From Verrucomicrobiota bacterium (GTDB lineage: Bacteria > Verrucomicrobiota > Verrucomicrobiia > Limisphaerales > J093): a stretch of 64,000 nucleotides of DNA. Each line of letters starts with the position of its first letter. Position 1 is the first letter of the stretch. Positions 53,410 to 62,074 of the stretch are shown here, one piece after another. Under the pieces are notes generated by a model, which saw only the letters and a program-made list of their open reading frames with translations, was not told the DNA's origin and searched no databases. The stretch covers positions 1-64,000 of the forward strand of contig VHCO01000011.1 of NCBI GenBank assembly GCA_016871715.1, read 5' to 3'. The translations under genes and the position numbers were made by a program.

Positions 53410-55299
53410 CTATCGGTCAGGCGCGGGAGGGGTGGATGGCGGGCTGGTATCTCTGTGCGCGAGCCGCTCAAGGACGATGGTTAGGTAGGTGTTGGCTACT
53501 TGGTTATCGTAGGCTTTGAGTTCGCGCGAGTGCTCGAGCCACTGGCGAGCGGCGGCCAGGTCCCCGGCTTGCAGGTAATGCCAGCCGCGCAGAGCGGAGA
53601 CGTAATAATTCTTGGGGTCTAGCCGCCAGGCCCAAGTGAAGAAGACATCGGCTTGGGCGTGCCGTTTGAGCCAATCCAGGCACATACCGTAGCGGAGGGG
53701 ATTGTAGGGGTCATAGGGGTTAAGCCGCATGCCAAGGTCGAACCAGCGCATGGCGGCCGCGGCCAGTGCCTCCCAATCGTCGTTGCCTTCCCAACTCTGG
53801 AGCCGATAGGCCTCACCCAGGCTGTAGGTGGTGTCCGGGTTTTGGGGCTCGACGGCGTGGGCGGCTTCGAGTCGGGCAACCCATTCCCGCCAGGTTTCTG
53901 CGCGGCTCGATGTGAGGCTGAGGGAGAGTTCTCGGTGGCGTTGGCTTGTTTGGGCGGCCAGGTAGTAGCAGGCGAGGCCGCCGAGCAGGGTGGCCAGGAG
54001 CCGACCCATCGAGTGGGGCCTGACCCAGTATCGGTTGGTGGCGAAGCGCAAGTGACTGCTAAGGCTGGCCATGAGCGTGACGGTCAGCATGGCGTTGGCG
54101 GGCACTTGCATGTTGAAATCGACGACCGAATGGACCAGCAGCGCCAATAGGCTGGCACACGCGCCCAGGACGTGGGCCGAGCGGTCGCTGCCTTTGGGGT
54201 TAAGGTCGTTGGTGCCGCGCTGGACATATTTCCACGTCCGGCCGGCGCCCCAGGCCAGGGCGACCAAGAAAGCGCCGATGATGGCTCCCCCGGCCACGCC
54301 CCAGTCGACGAGGGCGTTTAGGTAATCGTTATGCACCCAGAGCGGCCGGCTCTGGACATGTTGGGTGCGGTAGGCGGGGTAGCGGACGTCGAAATGGGCG
54401 GGACCAACGCCCCACCAAAGGTGGTCGCGCCACATGCGTCCCGCCGCCTTCCACAACTCCGGGCGCACCAAGCCCGAGTCCAGTTGCCCCTCGGCGAGCG
54501 TGTCTTGGAGCCGTTTCATGGGGCGGTCGCTCTTCTTGAGGAACAGGCCCAACCCGACCAGAATCGCCACGAGCACGCCAAGGGCGGTGCGCCGGTGTTG
54601 GCGGTACTGGATCAGGACGGCGAACAGGGCGGCTAGCGCAACGGCGGTGGCCAGCCAACCGCCGCGGGAGATGCTGACGCCGATACCCGCGAGCATCACC
54701 AAGGCGACGTAGGCGTATAGGATGCGGGCTAAGGCCCGGGCGCGGCTTAGGAACAGGGCGGCCAGCGCGAGGGGCACGAGGAGTTCGAGGAAGCCCGCGA
54801 GGTGATTGGGGCAGATGAACGTGCCGGAACCGCGACCGGCGTACTGGGGCGGCTTGACGAAGTGCCAGACGTGGTTCGAGCGGGTGAGGAATTGAGCGAC
54901 GGCATAGACGGCGATGAGCATGCCAACGCCGAGCAGAACGGCGACCAAGACCTGCGTGGTTTGCTGGCGGTGCAGGTTGTTCAAGACGATGAAGAACAGC
55001 CAGGCGTAGACGAGGATCCGAATCGACTCTTGGCGGGCCACGTACTCGACATCGGCCTGGTGGTAACGGACGAGGGCATAACCGACGAAGGCGATCACCG
55101 CCCAGCACGGCGGTGTCCATTGGATGCGGTGGCTAGGGTTCACCCAGAAGCGGACGATCCACAAGCCCGTGGCCACAACCAAAAGCCCCTGAACCACCAC
55201 GAAGTCCTGGGGCCGCACCGCGCCGGTGGCCAAAGCCGCAAAGACGAGCATCACCAGTACGGTCCCCAGGATGCTTCGCTCCAACCACCGATCGGCCAT
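53410..55299 (-). CDS. O-antigen ligase/polymerase-like membrane protein with TPR tail
   Basis: This polytopic protein has about 12 helices and 629 aa from ATG 55299 (GGAG six bases upstream). The Wzy/WaaL-type region has PNHLAGFLELLVPLALA, SRGGWLATAVALAALF and, in the large outside loop, WWGVGPAHFD and LWVHNDYLNALVDWG. Such enzymes join or polymerise surface glycans. The C-terminal 170 residues are TPR-like (PDTTYSLGEAYRLQSWEGND). No other polysaccharide gene is adjacent, so the substrate could be glycoprotein or exopolysaccharide. Confidence 0.82.
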   Translation of the reverse strand: MADRWLERSILGTVLVMLVFAALATGAVRPQDFVVVQGLLVVATGLWIVRFWVNPSHRIQWTPPCWAVIAFVGYALVRYHQADVEYVARQESIRILVYAWLFFIVLNNLHRQQTTQVLVAVLLGVGMLIAVYAVAQFLTRSNHVWHFVKPPQYAGRGSGTFICPNHLAGFLELLVPLALAALFLSRARALARILYAYVALVMLAGIGVSISRGGWLATAVALAALFAVLIQYRQHRRTALGVLVAILVGLGLFLKKSDRPMKRLQDTLAEGQLDSGLVRPELWKAAGRMWRDHLWWGVGPAHFDVRYPAYRTQHVQSRPLWVHNDYLNALVDWGVAGGAIIGAFLVALAWGAGRTWKYVQRGTNDLNPKGSDRSAHVLGACASLLALLVHSVVDFNMQVPANAMLTVTLMASLSSHLRFATNRYWVRPHSMGRLLATLLGGLACYYLAAQTSQRHRELSLSLTSSRAETWREWVARLEAAHAVEPQNPDTTYSLGEAYRLQSWEGNDDWEALAAAAMRWFDLGMRLNPYDPYNPLRYGMCLDWLKRHAQADVFFTWAWRLDPKNYYVSALRGWHYLQAGDLAAARQWLEHSRELKAYDNQVANTYLTIVLERLAHRDTSPPSTPPAPDR

Positions 55300-55454
55300 C
55301 TCGCGCTCCATCTTCCACGGGCAGGCTACGCCACCCGCCACGCTGGGGTCACGCGAATTTGTGTCCCCCCACTCGGCGCGCCAAGAGGGGCGAGTCCGAC
55401 AGCCCCGAGTGTCGATTGCAGAAGAAGCGCGCCCGGATGGGTGGGGGCGATCCG

Positions 55455-56888
55455 TTACGGGGCGACCTGGGGCGAGCCGGGTGTGAATCCTGGATTTGGG
55501 GTGGGCAAGGGGGCCTGGATGGCCCTGCGCCAGGCCGAGAGCCGGGCGTGCAGCTCCTTCGACTTGGCCGGGTGCGAGCCGGCGAGGTTGGAGCGTTCAC
55601 CGATGTCTTCCCGCAAGTTGTACAACTCCAACTGGCCGTCCTCGAAAAACTCCAGAAGCTTCCAGTCGCCGTCTCGGATCGCGCTGGCGGGCGTGGTGCG
55701 CCAAGTGCCACCGCCGGCGCCGAGGTAGCCTGGGAAATGCCAGAACAAGGGTCGGCGGGGCACCGGGTTCGAGCCGGTCAGCCAGTCGAGGTAGCTGGCG
55801 CCGTCGAGCGGGTAATCCGTGGGCGGTTGGGCGCCGGCGACGGCGAGCAGGGTGGGGTAGAGGTCCACGCTGTCGATCGGCTGATCGCAGATCGTGCCTG
55901 GGGCGATGCGTCCCGCCCAACGGAACAGGTACGGGACGCGGATGCCGCCTTCATAGAGCATGCCTTTGCCGCCTTGCAGGGGGGCGTTGTCGGTGATGCT
56001 GCCGCCCCGGATGCCCTCGCGTTCGTAGCCGCCGACGCCGCCATTGTCGCTCGAGAACACGACCAAGGTCTGGCGGCTGAGCTTGAGTTCGTCCAGCAGG
56101 TTCAAGACCCGGCCGACGCTCTCGTCCACACTGGCGATCATGCCGGCGTAACGCGGATCGTCATGGCCGCCGGCGGTCGGCTTGGGTTTGAAATGCTGGA
56201 TCCAGTTCGGTTTGGCGTGGTGCGGCGAGTGCACGGCGAAGTGCGAGAGATAAAGGAAAAACGGCCCGGCCTGCCGCCGGCGGATGAAGTCCACGGCCTG
56301 GTCCGTGAGGAAATCCGCCAGGTAAACGCCGTCCGGGCAAGCCACTTTGGGGTTGGTGGAGAAGGCGAAGTGGGCGCCCATGGACACGACGGCCTCGTCG
56401 AAACCCTGTGCGAGCGGATGATGGGCGGGGTCTTCGCCCAGGTGCCACTTGCCGAACATGCCGGTGGCGTAACCGGCTGCCTTGAGCGCCTCCGCCACGG
56501 TAATCTTCGCCGGGGCGAGCTTGACCACATTGTCCACCGGCCGGAGGGGTCGGCTGGCCCAGTTGAACCGGTCGATGTGACCGACGGTATAGACGCCGGT
56601 GCGGGGACTGTACTGCCCGCTCATGAGGGCGGCACGGGTGGGCTGGCAGTTGGGGCCGCTGGTGTAACCGCTGGTGAACTTCATGCCCTGGGCTGCCATG
56701 CGGTCCAGGTTGGGCGTCTCGTAGTACCGACTCCCAAAACAACCCAGGTCGGTGTACCCGAGATCGTCGGCGAGGATGAACACGATGTTGGGGCGTGTGG
56801 CGGCGGCGGCCTGAGCGGGGTGGGGAAGGGCGAGGCTCACCAGGAGGCAAGCCAGTGTGACAAGGGGGAGGGAAGGGTAGGGGTTCAT
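55455..56888 (-). CDS. Secreted sulfatase (arylsulfatase A family)
   Basis: The 477-aa protein has a signal peptide (LACLLVSLALPHPAQAAAA). It then shows RPNIVFILADDLGYTDLGCFG with the metal-binding DD, the formylglycine motif CQPTR in SGPNCQPTRAALMSG, and MFGKWHLG. VFSSDNGGVGG gives the second DN metal pair. It should hydrolyse sulfate esters of polysaccharides. The Cys must be converted to formylglycine by a separate enzyme that is not in this window. It overlaps the phosphoesterase gene by 4 bases. Confidence 0.93.
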   Translation of the reverse strand: MNPYPSLPLVTLACLLVSLALPHPAQAAAATRPNIVFILADDLGYTDLGCFGSRYYETPNLDRMAAQGMKFTSGYTSGPNCQPTRAALMSGQYSPRTGVYTVGHIDRFNWASRPLRPVDNVVKLAPAKITVAEALKAAGYATGMFGKWHLGEDPAHHPLAQGFDEAVVSMGAHFAFSTNPKVACPDGVYLADFLTDQAVDFIRRRQAGPFFLYLSHFAVHSPHHAKPNWIQHFKPKPTAGGHDDPRYAGMIASVDESVGRVLNLLDELKLSRQTLVVFSSDNGGVGGYEREGIRGGSITDNAPLQGGKGMLYEGGIRVPYLFRWAGRIAPGTICDQPIDSVDLYPTLLAVAGAQPPTDYPLDGASYLDWLTGSNPVPRRPLFWHFPGYLGAGGGTWRTTPASAIRDGDWKLLEFFEDGQLELYNLREDIGERSNLAGSHPAKSKELHARLSAWRRAIQAPLPTPNPGFTPGSPQVAP

Positions 56889-57367
56889 GCGGGTCGGGGA
56901 TCGCGCAGTTCGTGGAACTCGACGCGGAGGTTGTCTGGTTCAATATGTAGTACCGCGGCGGTGCGGGGTTGGCCGAAGCGGGGCTTGCCTGCCGAGCCCG
57001 GGTTCAGGAACCAGACCCCGTCGATGCGTTCCGCGAAGGGTTGATGCGTGTGTCCGAAGACCACCACGGCGGGCGCCTCGCGGCGGATCCGGCGCCGCAC
57101 AGCCTCGGTGAGCCGGTGGGGATCGACGATGTGTTGGACCAAGAACTTCTTGCCGCACAACTCGACGACTTCGGTGTCGCGGCAGGGCAAACCCACGTCG
57201 GTGTTCCCGTTGACGGCGGTCACGGGCGCGATGCGCTCCAGTTCCCGAAGCACGGCAGGCAGGCCAACGTCGCCAGCATGCACGATATGTTCCACCCCGG
57301 CGAAGAGAGCTGGGGCTTGCGGGTCGAGGTAGTTGTGGGTGTCCGAGATGAGTCCGATCTTGGGCAT
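56885..57367 (-). CDS. YfcE/MJ0936-type metallophosphoesterase
   Basis: The 160-aa calcineurin-like enzyme has IGLISDTHN, HAGDVG, NGNTD and the C-terminal VFGHTHQP and NPGSAGKPRFGQPRTAAVL. All metal-ligand motifs (D-x-H, GD, GN-D, GHTH) are present. Family members hydrolyse small phosphodiesters; the substrate is not known. Its stop overlaps the sulfatase start, and the next upstream gene ends 10 bp away, so three genes form an operon. Confidence 0.9.
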   Translation of the reverse strand: MPKIGLISDTHNYLDPQAPALFAGVEHIVHAGDVGLPAVLRELERIAPVTAVNGNTDVGLPCRDTEVVELCGKKFLVQHIVDPHRLTEAVRRRIRREAPAVVVFGHTHQPFAERIDGVWFLNPGSAGKPRFGQPRTAAVLHIEPDNLRVEFHELRDPRPA

Positions 57368-57377
57368 GGCCCCTTGC

Positions 57378-57983
57378 CTAAGCCTTGGCCTCGTCCGGTT
57401 CGCCGGCCTCGTCCGGTTCTTCGGCAGATTCAGCTTCCTCGTCGGACTGGGGATCGAGCGCCTCGCTGAGTTTCATGGCCCCGGCGAAGAGCCCGGTAAA
57501 GAGCCCGCCGCTCAGCAGCGTGTTACGGAAGAACTGCCAGGTGTGCGGAAAACCCGGTGTGCCCACCGTGAGGGCCTGGATCCACCCGGCCAATGTCTTG
57601 GCATAGGCCGGGTCGTGGAGCCAGGACATGGTGTTGGTGACGAGATAGAACAAGACGGCGCCGAGCACGCCACCGCCGAGCAAGGCCAGGAAACCGCTCT
57701 TGCGGTTGAAGCACCGACCCAGGCCAATCAAGCCGAGATAGGCGAGGTAGTTGCCGAGCATCTCGATCCGGAGCAACTGGGCGCCATAGTGCCAATTGAG
57801 GAGCAAGTCGGTCACCAGGAGTGTGCCGAGGGGCAGCCACCACGCCAGGCGTCCGGCGAAATAGACGCCCGCACAAAAGAGCAACGCGTACACCGCGCTG
57901 AAGTTCTGCGGCATGAGGCCGGGCACACGGGTCAGCGCGAAGATCACCATCAACAGGATGGGCAACCCCAGCTTAACTTTCAC
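57378..57983 (-). CDS. DUF6580-like integral membrane protein
   Basis: The 201-aa protein has about six helices. The track start (58124) adds a hydrophilic leader overlapping the divergent gene. I prefer GTG 57983, giving VKVKLGLPILLMVIFALTRVPG. Features are MPQNFSAVYALLFCAGVYF, LPLGTLLVTDLLLNW, LLGGGVLGAVLFYLVTNTMSW and FFRNTLLSGGLFTGLFAG. This pattern resembles ECF transporter S components, so a vitamin or cofactor uptake role is possible. The acidic tail (EAESAEEPDEAGEPDEA) is striking. Confidence 0.75.
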   Translation of the reverse strand: MKVKLGLPILLMVIFALTRVPGLMPQNFSAVYALLFCAGVYFAGRLAWWLPLGTLLVTDLLLNWHYGAQLLRIEMLGNYLAYLGLIGLGRCFNRKSGFLALLGGGVLGAVLFYLVTNTMSWLHDPAYAKTLAGWIQALTVGTPGFPHTWQFFRNTLLSGGLFTGLFAGAMKLSEALDPQSDEEAESAEEPDEAGEPDEAKA

Positions 57984-58080
57984 GGTCTCGCATGATACCT
58001 CCGGGACGCCAGATGACAAGCCCGATGACCGGCTGGGGCGGGCGGGAGGTTCGGCCTTCCGTTCCGGGTCTCGTTGCGCT

Positions 58081-59169
58081 ATGACGTGGCCGGTGACGGC
58101 GACGGGAGCGGTGCCCAAGACCATGCAGGCGGTGGTTTACCGCGGCGCAAACGATCTCAGGGTCGAGACGCTGCCGGTGCCGCGCATTGGTCCGGCGGAC
58201 CTGTTGGTGCGGGTGGCGGCGTGTGGGGTTTGCCCCACCGACATCAAGAAGATCCAGCACGGGACCGTGTCGCCACCGCGGGTGTTTGGGCACGAAACGG
58301 CCGGGGTGATTGTTAGGGTGGGGGCGCGGGTCCGTGGTTTCGGGCTGGGCGACCGCGTGGCGTTGCATCATCATGTACCCTGCCGCCAGTGCCACGCCTG
58401 TCGGCACCGTGCCTACGCGCAGTGCGCCACGTACAAGCGCACCGGCATCACCGCCGGCTACGAACCGGCCGGGGGCGGCTACGCTCAGTATGTGCGGGTC
58501 AGGTCGTTCGTGTTGCCTGGGGTGGTGAAGATCCCGCTGCGCAACACGTTGCTCGAGGGGGCGATGCTCGAACCGGTGAACACGGCGCTCAAGGCCGTGC
58601 GCCGGCTGACCGTGCAGCGGGGGGACTGCGTGTTGGTGGCGGGCCAAGGGCCCATTGGATTGATGTTCACGGGGTTGCTGGCACTGGCCGGCGTCCGCGT
58701 CCTGGCGACCGACCTCATGAACGCGCGGCTCGAATGCGCTCGCCACTGGGGCGCCACGCAGGTCGTCCGGGCGGACGATCCGCGCGGGGCCGAGCGGATC
58801 GAGCGTTGGACGCGGGGTCGCGGCCTGGACGCCGCGGTTCTCGCAGTGCCGTCGGATGAGCTGGTGCAGCAGGCGTTGGCTTGGGTGCGCGGCGCCGGTC
58901 AGGTGCTCCTGTTCGCGCACACTCGGCGCGGCAGTTGCGCCCAGGTGGACCTGGCCCAGGTATGCGTGGATGAGAAGGACCTTATCGGTAGCTACTCGTC
59001 CGACGTGACGCTCCAGGAGGAGGTGGCCCGGTTGGTGTTCCAGCGCCGCTTGGATGTGCGGTCCCTCATCACGCACCGCTTCCCCCTCGAACAGACGGCG
59101 GAGGCGGTACGGTTGGCCGCGCACCCCACGCCCAGCTCCCTCAAAGTGGTCGTCGAGCAATTCCCATAG
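58081..59169 (+). CDS. Zinc-dependent medium-chain alcohol/polyol dehydrogenase
   Basis: The 362-aa enzyme starts at ATG 58081 (MTWPVTATG) or possibly ATG 58123 (MQAVVYRG). The catalytic zinc site is CGVCPTD, GHETAG and the later Glu. The structural zinc loop is CRQCHACRHRAYAQC. The NAD-binding region is VLVAGQGPIGLMFTGLLALAG. It most resembles sorbitol/threonine-dehydrogenase-type members; the substrate is unclear. It diverges from the DUF6580 gene. Confidence 0.9.
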   Translation: MTWPVTATGAVPKTMQAVVYRGANDLRVETLPVPRIGPADLLVRVAACGVCPTDIKKIQHGTVSPPRVFGHETAGVIVRVGARVRGFGLGDRVALHHHVPCRQCHACRHRAYAQCATYKRTGITAGYEPAGGGYAQYVRVRSFVLPGVVKIPLRNTLLEGAMLEPVNTALKAVRRLTVQRGDCVLVAGQGPIGLMFTGLLALAGVRVLATDLMNARLECARHWGATQVVRADDPRGAERIERWTRGRGLDAAVLAVPSDELVQQALAWVRGAGQVLLFAHTRRGSCAQVDLAQVCVDEKDLIGSYSSDVTLQEEVARLVFQRRLDVRSLITHRFPLEQTAEAVRLAAHPTPSSLKVVVEQFP

Positions 59170-59178
59170 CCCGGGAGG

Positions 59179-59883
59179 TCAGTCCTGGGTGATCGCGCGC
59201 AGGCGATCCTCGAGCAGGCGGCGCAGGCTCTCGCGTTCAGCGTCCCCGGTCTCGCGCGGGACGCGGACAACCTCGCCGAAGCTGACGCGGCAGCGCCCGA
59301 AGGGGAGGGGAACTTGGAAACGATCCCAACTACGAAGTAGGTGTTTCCAGGGCAGATGCACACTGACGGGGAGGATCGGCAGCCCGGTAGTTTGCGCCAC
59401 GGCCACGACACCGTTTTGCACGACGTAGCGCGGGCCGCGCGGCCCGTCGGGGGTGATGGCGAGGTCGTAGCCGCGCTCAGCCCAAGACGTCAGCTCGAGG
59501 AGTGCTTGGGGACCGCGCCGGCTACTCGAGCCGCGCACGGGCTGCACCTCGAAGAGTTCCAACACGTGCGCCAGCATGCCGCCGTCGCGGCTGGCGCTAA
59601 CCAGGGCCGCCATGCGCCGGTTTGGGAGTTGGCGAACGACGTAGCGGCGGTAGAGCAACAGCGACAAGGCGAGGCGATTATGCCAGATGGCAAAAATGAC
59701 GGGACCGGCCATCAAAGCGGCTTTCGCCGCGGCCGGTGGCGCCCAAGCATATCGCAACGTGCCGCCCACCGCGCGCACCAAGGTCTGGATCAGCCGCGCC
59801 GCCAGCCGCCCTGCCGGGGTCGGGGCTTGGGGCGTGACGATTCCGGAGCTGCGCCGGGCCGGCTGAGGGGCGGTTTCAGGCAT
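59179..59883 (-). CDS. Lysophospholipid acyltransferase-like protein (DUF374)
   Basis: This 234-aa protein runs from ATG 59883, which shares one base with the ruvA stop (TGATG). It has FAIWHNRLALSLLLYRR, the His-containing acyltransferase motif, then SRRGPQALLEL and the substrate motif ITPDGPRGPRYVVQNG. LPVSVHLPWKHLLRSWDRFQ and PLPFGRCRVSFGEVV follow. DUF374 members take part in lipid A or phospholipid acylation. The track start (60075) lies inside ruvA. Confidence 0.88.
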   Translation of the reverse strand: MPETAPQPARRSSGIVTPQAPTPAGRLAARLIQTLVRAVGGTLRYAWAPPAAAKAALMAGPVIFAIWHNRLALSLLLYRRYVVRQLPNRRMAALVSASRDGGMLAHVLELFEVQPVRGSSSRRGPQALLELTSWAERGYDLAITPDGPRGPRYVVQNGVVAVAQTTGLPILPVSVHLPWKHLLRSWDRFQVPLPFGRCRVSFGEVVRVPRETGDAERESLRRLLEDRLRAITQD

Positions 59884-60488
59884 CAAGTGCCCTGCTTGAG
59901 GGCGGCCCGGACCAGTTCTTCGACGGTGGCTTGTTTGCCGAGCAGGGTCTGAGCGGCACGCACGGCGGTATGGGCTTCGGCGGGCTTGAAGCCAAGGGCG
60001 ACCAAGGCCAGCGCGGCATCGTTGATGCGTTGGTCTTCGGCCGAGAGGGCGTGCTGGGCGCTGCTCGCCTCCCAAGCCGCGGCGGGGCCGAGTTTGTCTC
60101 GCAGCTCGACGACGATTCGCTCGGCGGTTTTCTTGCCCACGCCGCTGATACGGGAGAGGGCTTTGACGTCGTTGTTGGCCACGGCGCCGCGGAAGCTCGT
60201 GGGGTTCATCCCGCTGAGGACGTTGAGAGCGATCTTGGGCCCGATGCCGGTCACATGCGCGATCATCAGGCGAAAGAGATCGCGCTCGGCGGCGGTCATG
60301 AATCCGTACAAGACGTGGGCATCCTCGCGGATCGAGAGGTGGGTGAGCAGCCGCACTTCGCCTCCGATCGCCGGCAGCTTGTCGAAGGATGACAAGGGGA
60401 TCAGGACTTCGTAGCCGAGGCCGTGCACTTCGACGGTCACCTGCGTCGGCAGGGCCTCGACTAACCGGCCTTGGAGGAACGTGATCAT
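59883..60488 (-). CDS. ruvA: Holliday junction branch migration protein RuvA
   Basis: RuvA binds four-way junctions and loads the RuvB motor. The 201-aa protein starts at ATG 60488 (MITFLQGRLVEA); the track extension overlaps ruvC. Helix-hairpin-helix motifs are VTGIGPKIALNVLSG and ISGVGKKTAERIVVELRDKL. The C-terminal domain III ends in VEELVRAALKQGT. ruvC lies 4 bp upstream; ruvB is not in this window. Confidence 0.96.
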   Translation of the reverse strand: MITFLQGRLVEALPTQVTVEVHGLGYEVLIPLSSFDKLPAIGGEVRLLTHLSIREDAHVLYGFMTAAERDLFRLMIAHVTGIGPKIALNVLSGMNPTSFRGAVANNDVKALSRISGVGKKTAERIVVELRDKLGPAAAWEASSAQHALSAEDQRINDAALALVALGFKPAEAHTAVRAAQTLLGKQATVEELVRAALKQGT

Positions 60489-60492
60489 AGGA

Positions 60493-61119
60493 TCAGAGTT
60501 GCGGCGGCGCCGTGAGTCCAGCCCCACGCGTCTCCTGCGCGAACGCCCAGGCCAACGCCAAGGCGTCTGCGGCATCGGGTTCGGGCGGCTCTTTCAAACC
60601 CAAGAGGCGTTGCACCATCTTGGCCACCGCGCTCTTCTGGGCGGCGCCGTAGCCCACGACGGCCTGTTTCACCTTGCGCGGCGCCAACTCGTAGATGTCG
60701 ACACCGGCTTCCGCGAGCGCCGCCAGAATCGCCCCGCGCGCCTCGCCCAAGATCAGGGCGGTCCGCAGGTTCTGGGCGTAGAAGAGTCCCTCGACCACGC
60801 AGTGCGTGGGCTGGTGCGCACGGACCAAGTCGCGTGTCTCGGTGGTGAGCCGCGCCAGACAACGGGAGCGCAACCAATTTGCGGGACACTTGATCACGCC
60901 GTAGGCCAAGGCCCGCGCGCCACCGCCAGAGAACTGAATGACGCCATGCCCCGTCCCGCGCAGCGACGGGTCCACGCCCAGGATCACGCGCGCGATTGGA
61001 ACGGGTCTGCGGCTGGGGTTGGAGCCCACCGGCGCTTCCACTGCTGAACCGCGGTCGCGAGCACGCGGACTTTCGAGTCGCGCTCGCATCCGGGCGTATT
61101 GGGCGGTGGAAATCGCCAT
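60493..61119 (-). CDS. ruvC: Crossover junction endodeoxyribonuclease RuvC
   Basis: RuvC cuts Holliday junctions. Catalytic residues are Asp in ILGVDPSLRGTG, Glu in CVVEGLFYAQN and the C-terminal acidic pair in PEPDAADALALAWAF. APRKVKQAVVGYGAAQKSAV is also typical. Starting at ATG 61119 gives 208 aa, longer than the usual 165-180. ATG 61089 would give 198 aa, so the true start is uncertain. It heads the ruvC-ruvA-DUF374 operon. Confidence 0.92.
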   Translation of the reverse strand: MAISTAQYARMRARLESPRARDRGSAVEAPVGSNPSRRPVPIARVILGVDPSLRGTGHGVIQFSGGGARALAYGVIKCPANWLRSRCLARLTTETRDLVRAHQPTHCVVEGLFYAQNLRTALILGEARGAILAALAEAGVDIYELAPRKVKQAVVGYGAAQKSAVAKMVQRLLGLKEPPEPDAADALALAWAFAQETRGAGLTAPPQL

Positions 61120-61317
61120 GACGGTGAGTGTGGCCGACGCAGTGTGGATCTGTCGAGTGTGTAGCCTGAGGTCGGGGCCTTCAAGAAGCCGCTTCGGTTG
61201 TAATCGGTTGCTATCCAATGGCTTGATGTGCAAGGACTCCTCGGCTGGTCGGGCATTAGCGCTCGGGGCAGGTCCGATCGTTGCGGCGTGGGGGATTCAG
61301 GCTGGGCTGGGCGCAAA

Positions 61318-61363
61318 AAAAAATCAAAAAGTACTTGACCTGCAAGTCTCTCTCCGACATAAC
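61318..61363 (+). promoter_or_regulatory. Candidate promoter with A-rich UP-like element for the CHRD gene
   Basis: An A-tract (AAAAAATCAAAAAG) directly precedes TACTTGACC. CATAAC follows 17 bases after TTGACC. The layout of A-tract, TTGAC and -10 fits a sigma-70 promoter with an UP element. The A-tract plus TTGAC part matches the recurrent 23-bp motif (copy 7). The ATG at 61411 is 47 bases further on. Confidence 0.5.
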
Positions 61364-61410
61364 TGGCGCCGACAATAAACGAAATTGTAGAACGAAATCG
61401 ACAACACACT

Positions 61411-61907
61411 ATGAAAAAACTTGCCGTACTTACAGCGTTAATGTCGCCGCTGCTATTTCGCATGCTGCCACCGTAACGTACACAATCACCATCAGCGGCC
61501 CTCAAGTCGTTCCTGGTCCTGGCCATCCCACGGCGACCGGCGCTGGATTCTTCACTTTTGACCCGGCTACCGGCATAGGCTCGCTCCTGAGCGGTGGGTT
61601 CGGTGGGTTGTCAACGCCTGTTACGGGCATGCATATTCACGAAGGTTATCCCGGGTTGACAGGTCCCATCGTCCACACACTCACCCCTGCGTTGGACGGC
61701 TCAGGCACCGCTGGCACGTTCTCCTGGAGTGGCACGCTGAGCGACCTGGTTCGCCTGAATTCCGGTGGGTACTATGTTCAGGTCCACACCAGTGGTCTTC
61801 CTGACGGTGCGATCCGTGGCCAACTCATTCCTGAGCCGCACGAATACGCGATGCTGGCGGGCCTGGGTCTGCTCGGGTTCGTGGCCTATCGCCGCCTTCG
61901 CGGATAG
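61411..61907 (+). pseudogene. CHRD-domain protein with PEP-CTERM sorting signal, frameshifted
   Basis: ATG 61411 opens a good signal peptide, MKKLAVLTAL, but that frame stops at 61477. In the next frame the signal continues as NVAAAISHAATVTYT. A CHRD-like domain follows (VPGPGHPTATGAGFFTFDP, TGMHIHEGYPGLTGPIV, QVHTSGLPDGAIRGQLIPE). The protein ends with the PEP-CTERM tail PEPHEYAMLAGLGLLGFVAY and RRLRG. One base appears to be missing near 61440-61450. It could be a recent mutation, a read error or frameshifting. A perfect terminator follows. Confidence 0.75.
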
Positions 61908-61976
61908 CAGTAGTATTTGGGGCAGCCGCCGAGCTTCGGACCAGTCGAATTCGTAGCCGGCGCTTCGCTTATCGTC

Positions 61977-62013
61977 AATCCAGTGCTGGGGCCAAACCAG
62001 CACTGGATTTTTT
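61977..62013 (+). terminator. Strong Rho-independent terminator after the CHRD gene
   Basis: AATCCAGTGCTGG and CCAGCACTGGATT are a perfect 13-bp inverted repeat with a 7-base loop (GGCCAAA), followed by TTTT. Confidence 0.9.
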
Positions 62014-62074
62014 ATGTTGCAGGCCAGCAAGGGGCTGGCGTTTTGGCGGTGGTTCCGCATGATGGCGTCGCTGC

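Noticed and set aside
55370-55411. CACTCGG...CCGAGTG inverted repeat after the sulfatase gene
   Set aside because: Stem of only 7 bp with a long loop and no T-tract; not called as a terminator.
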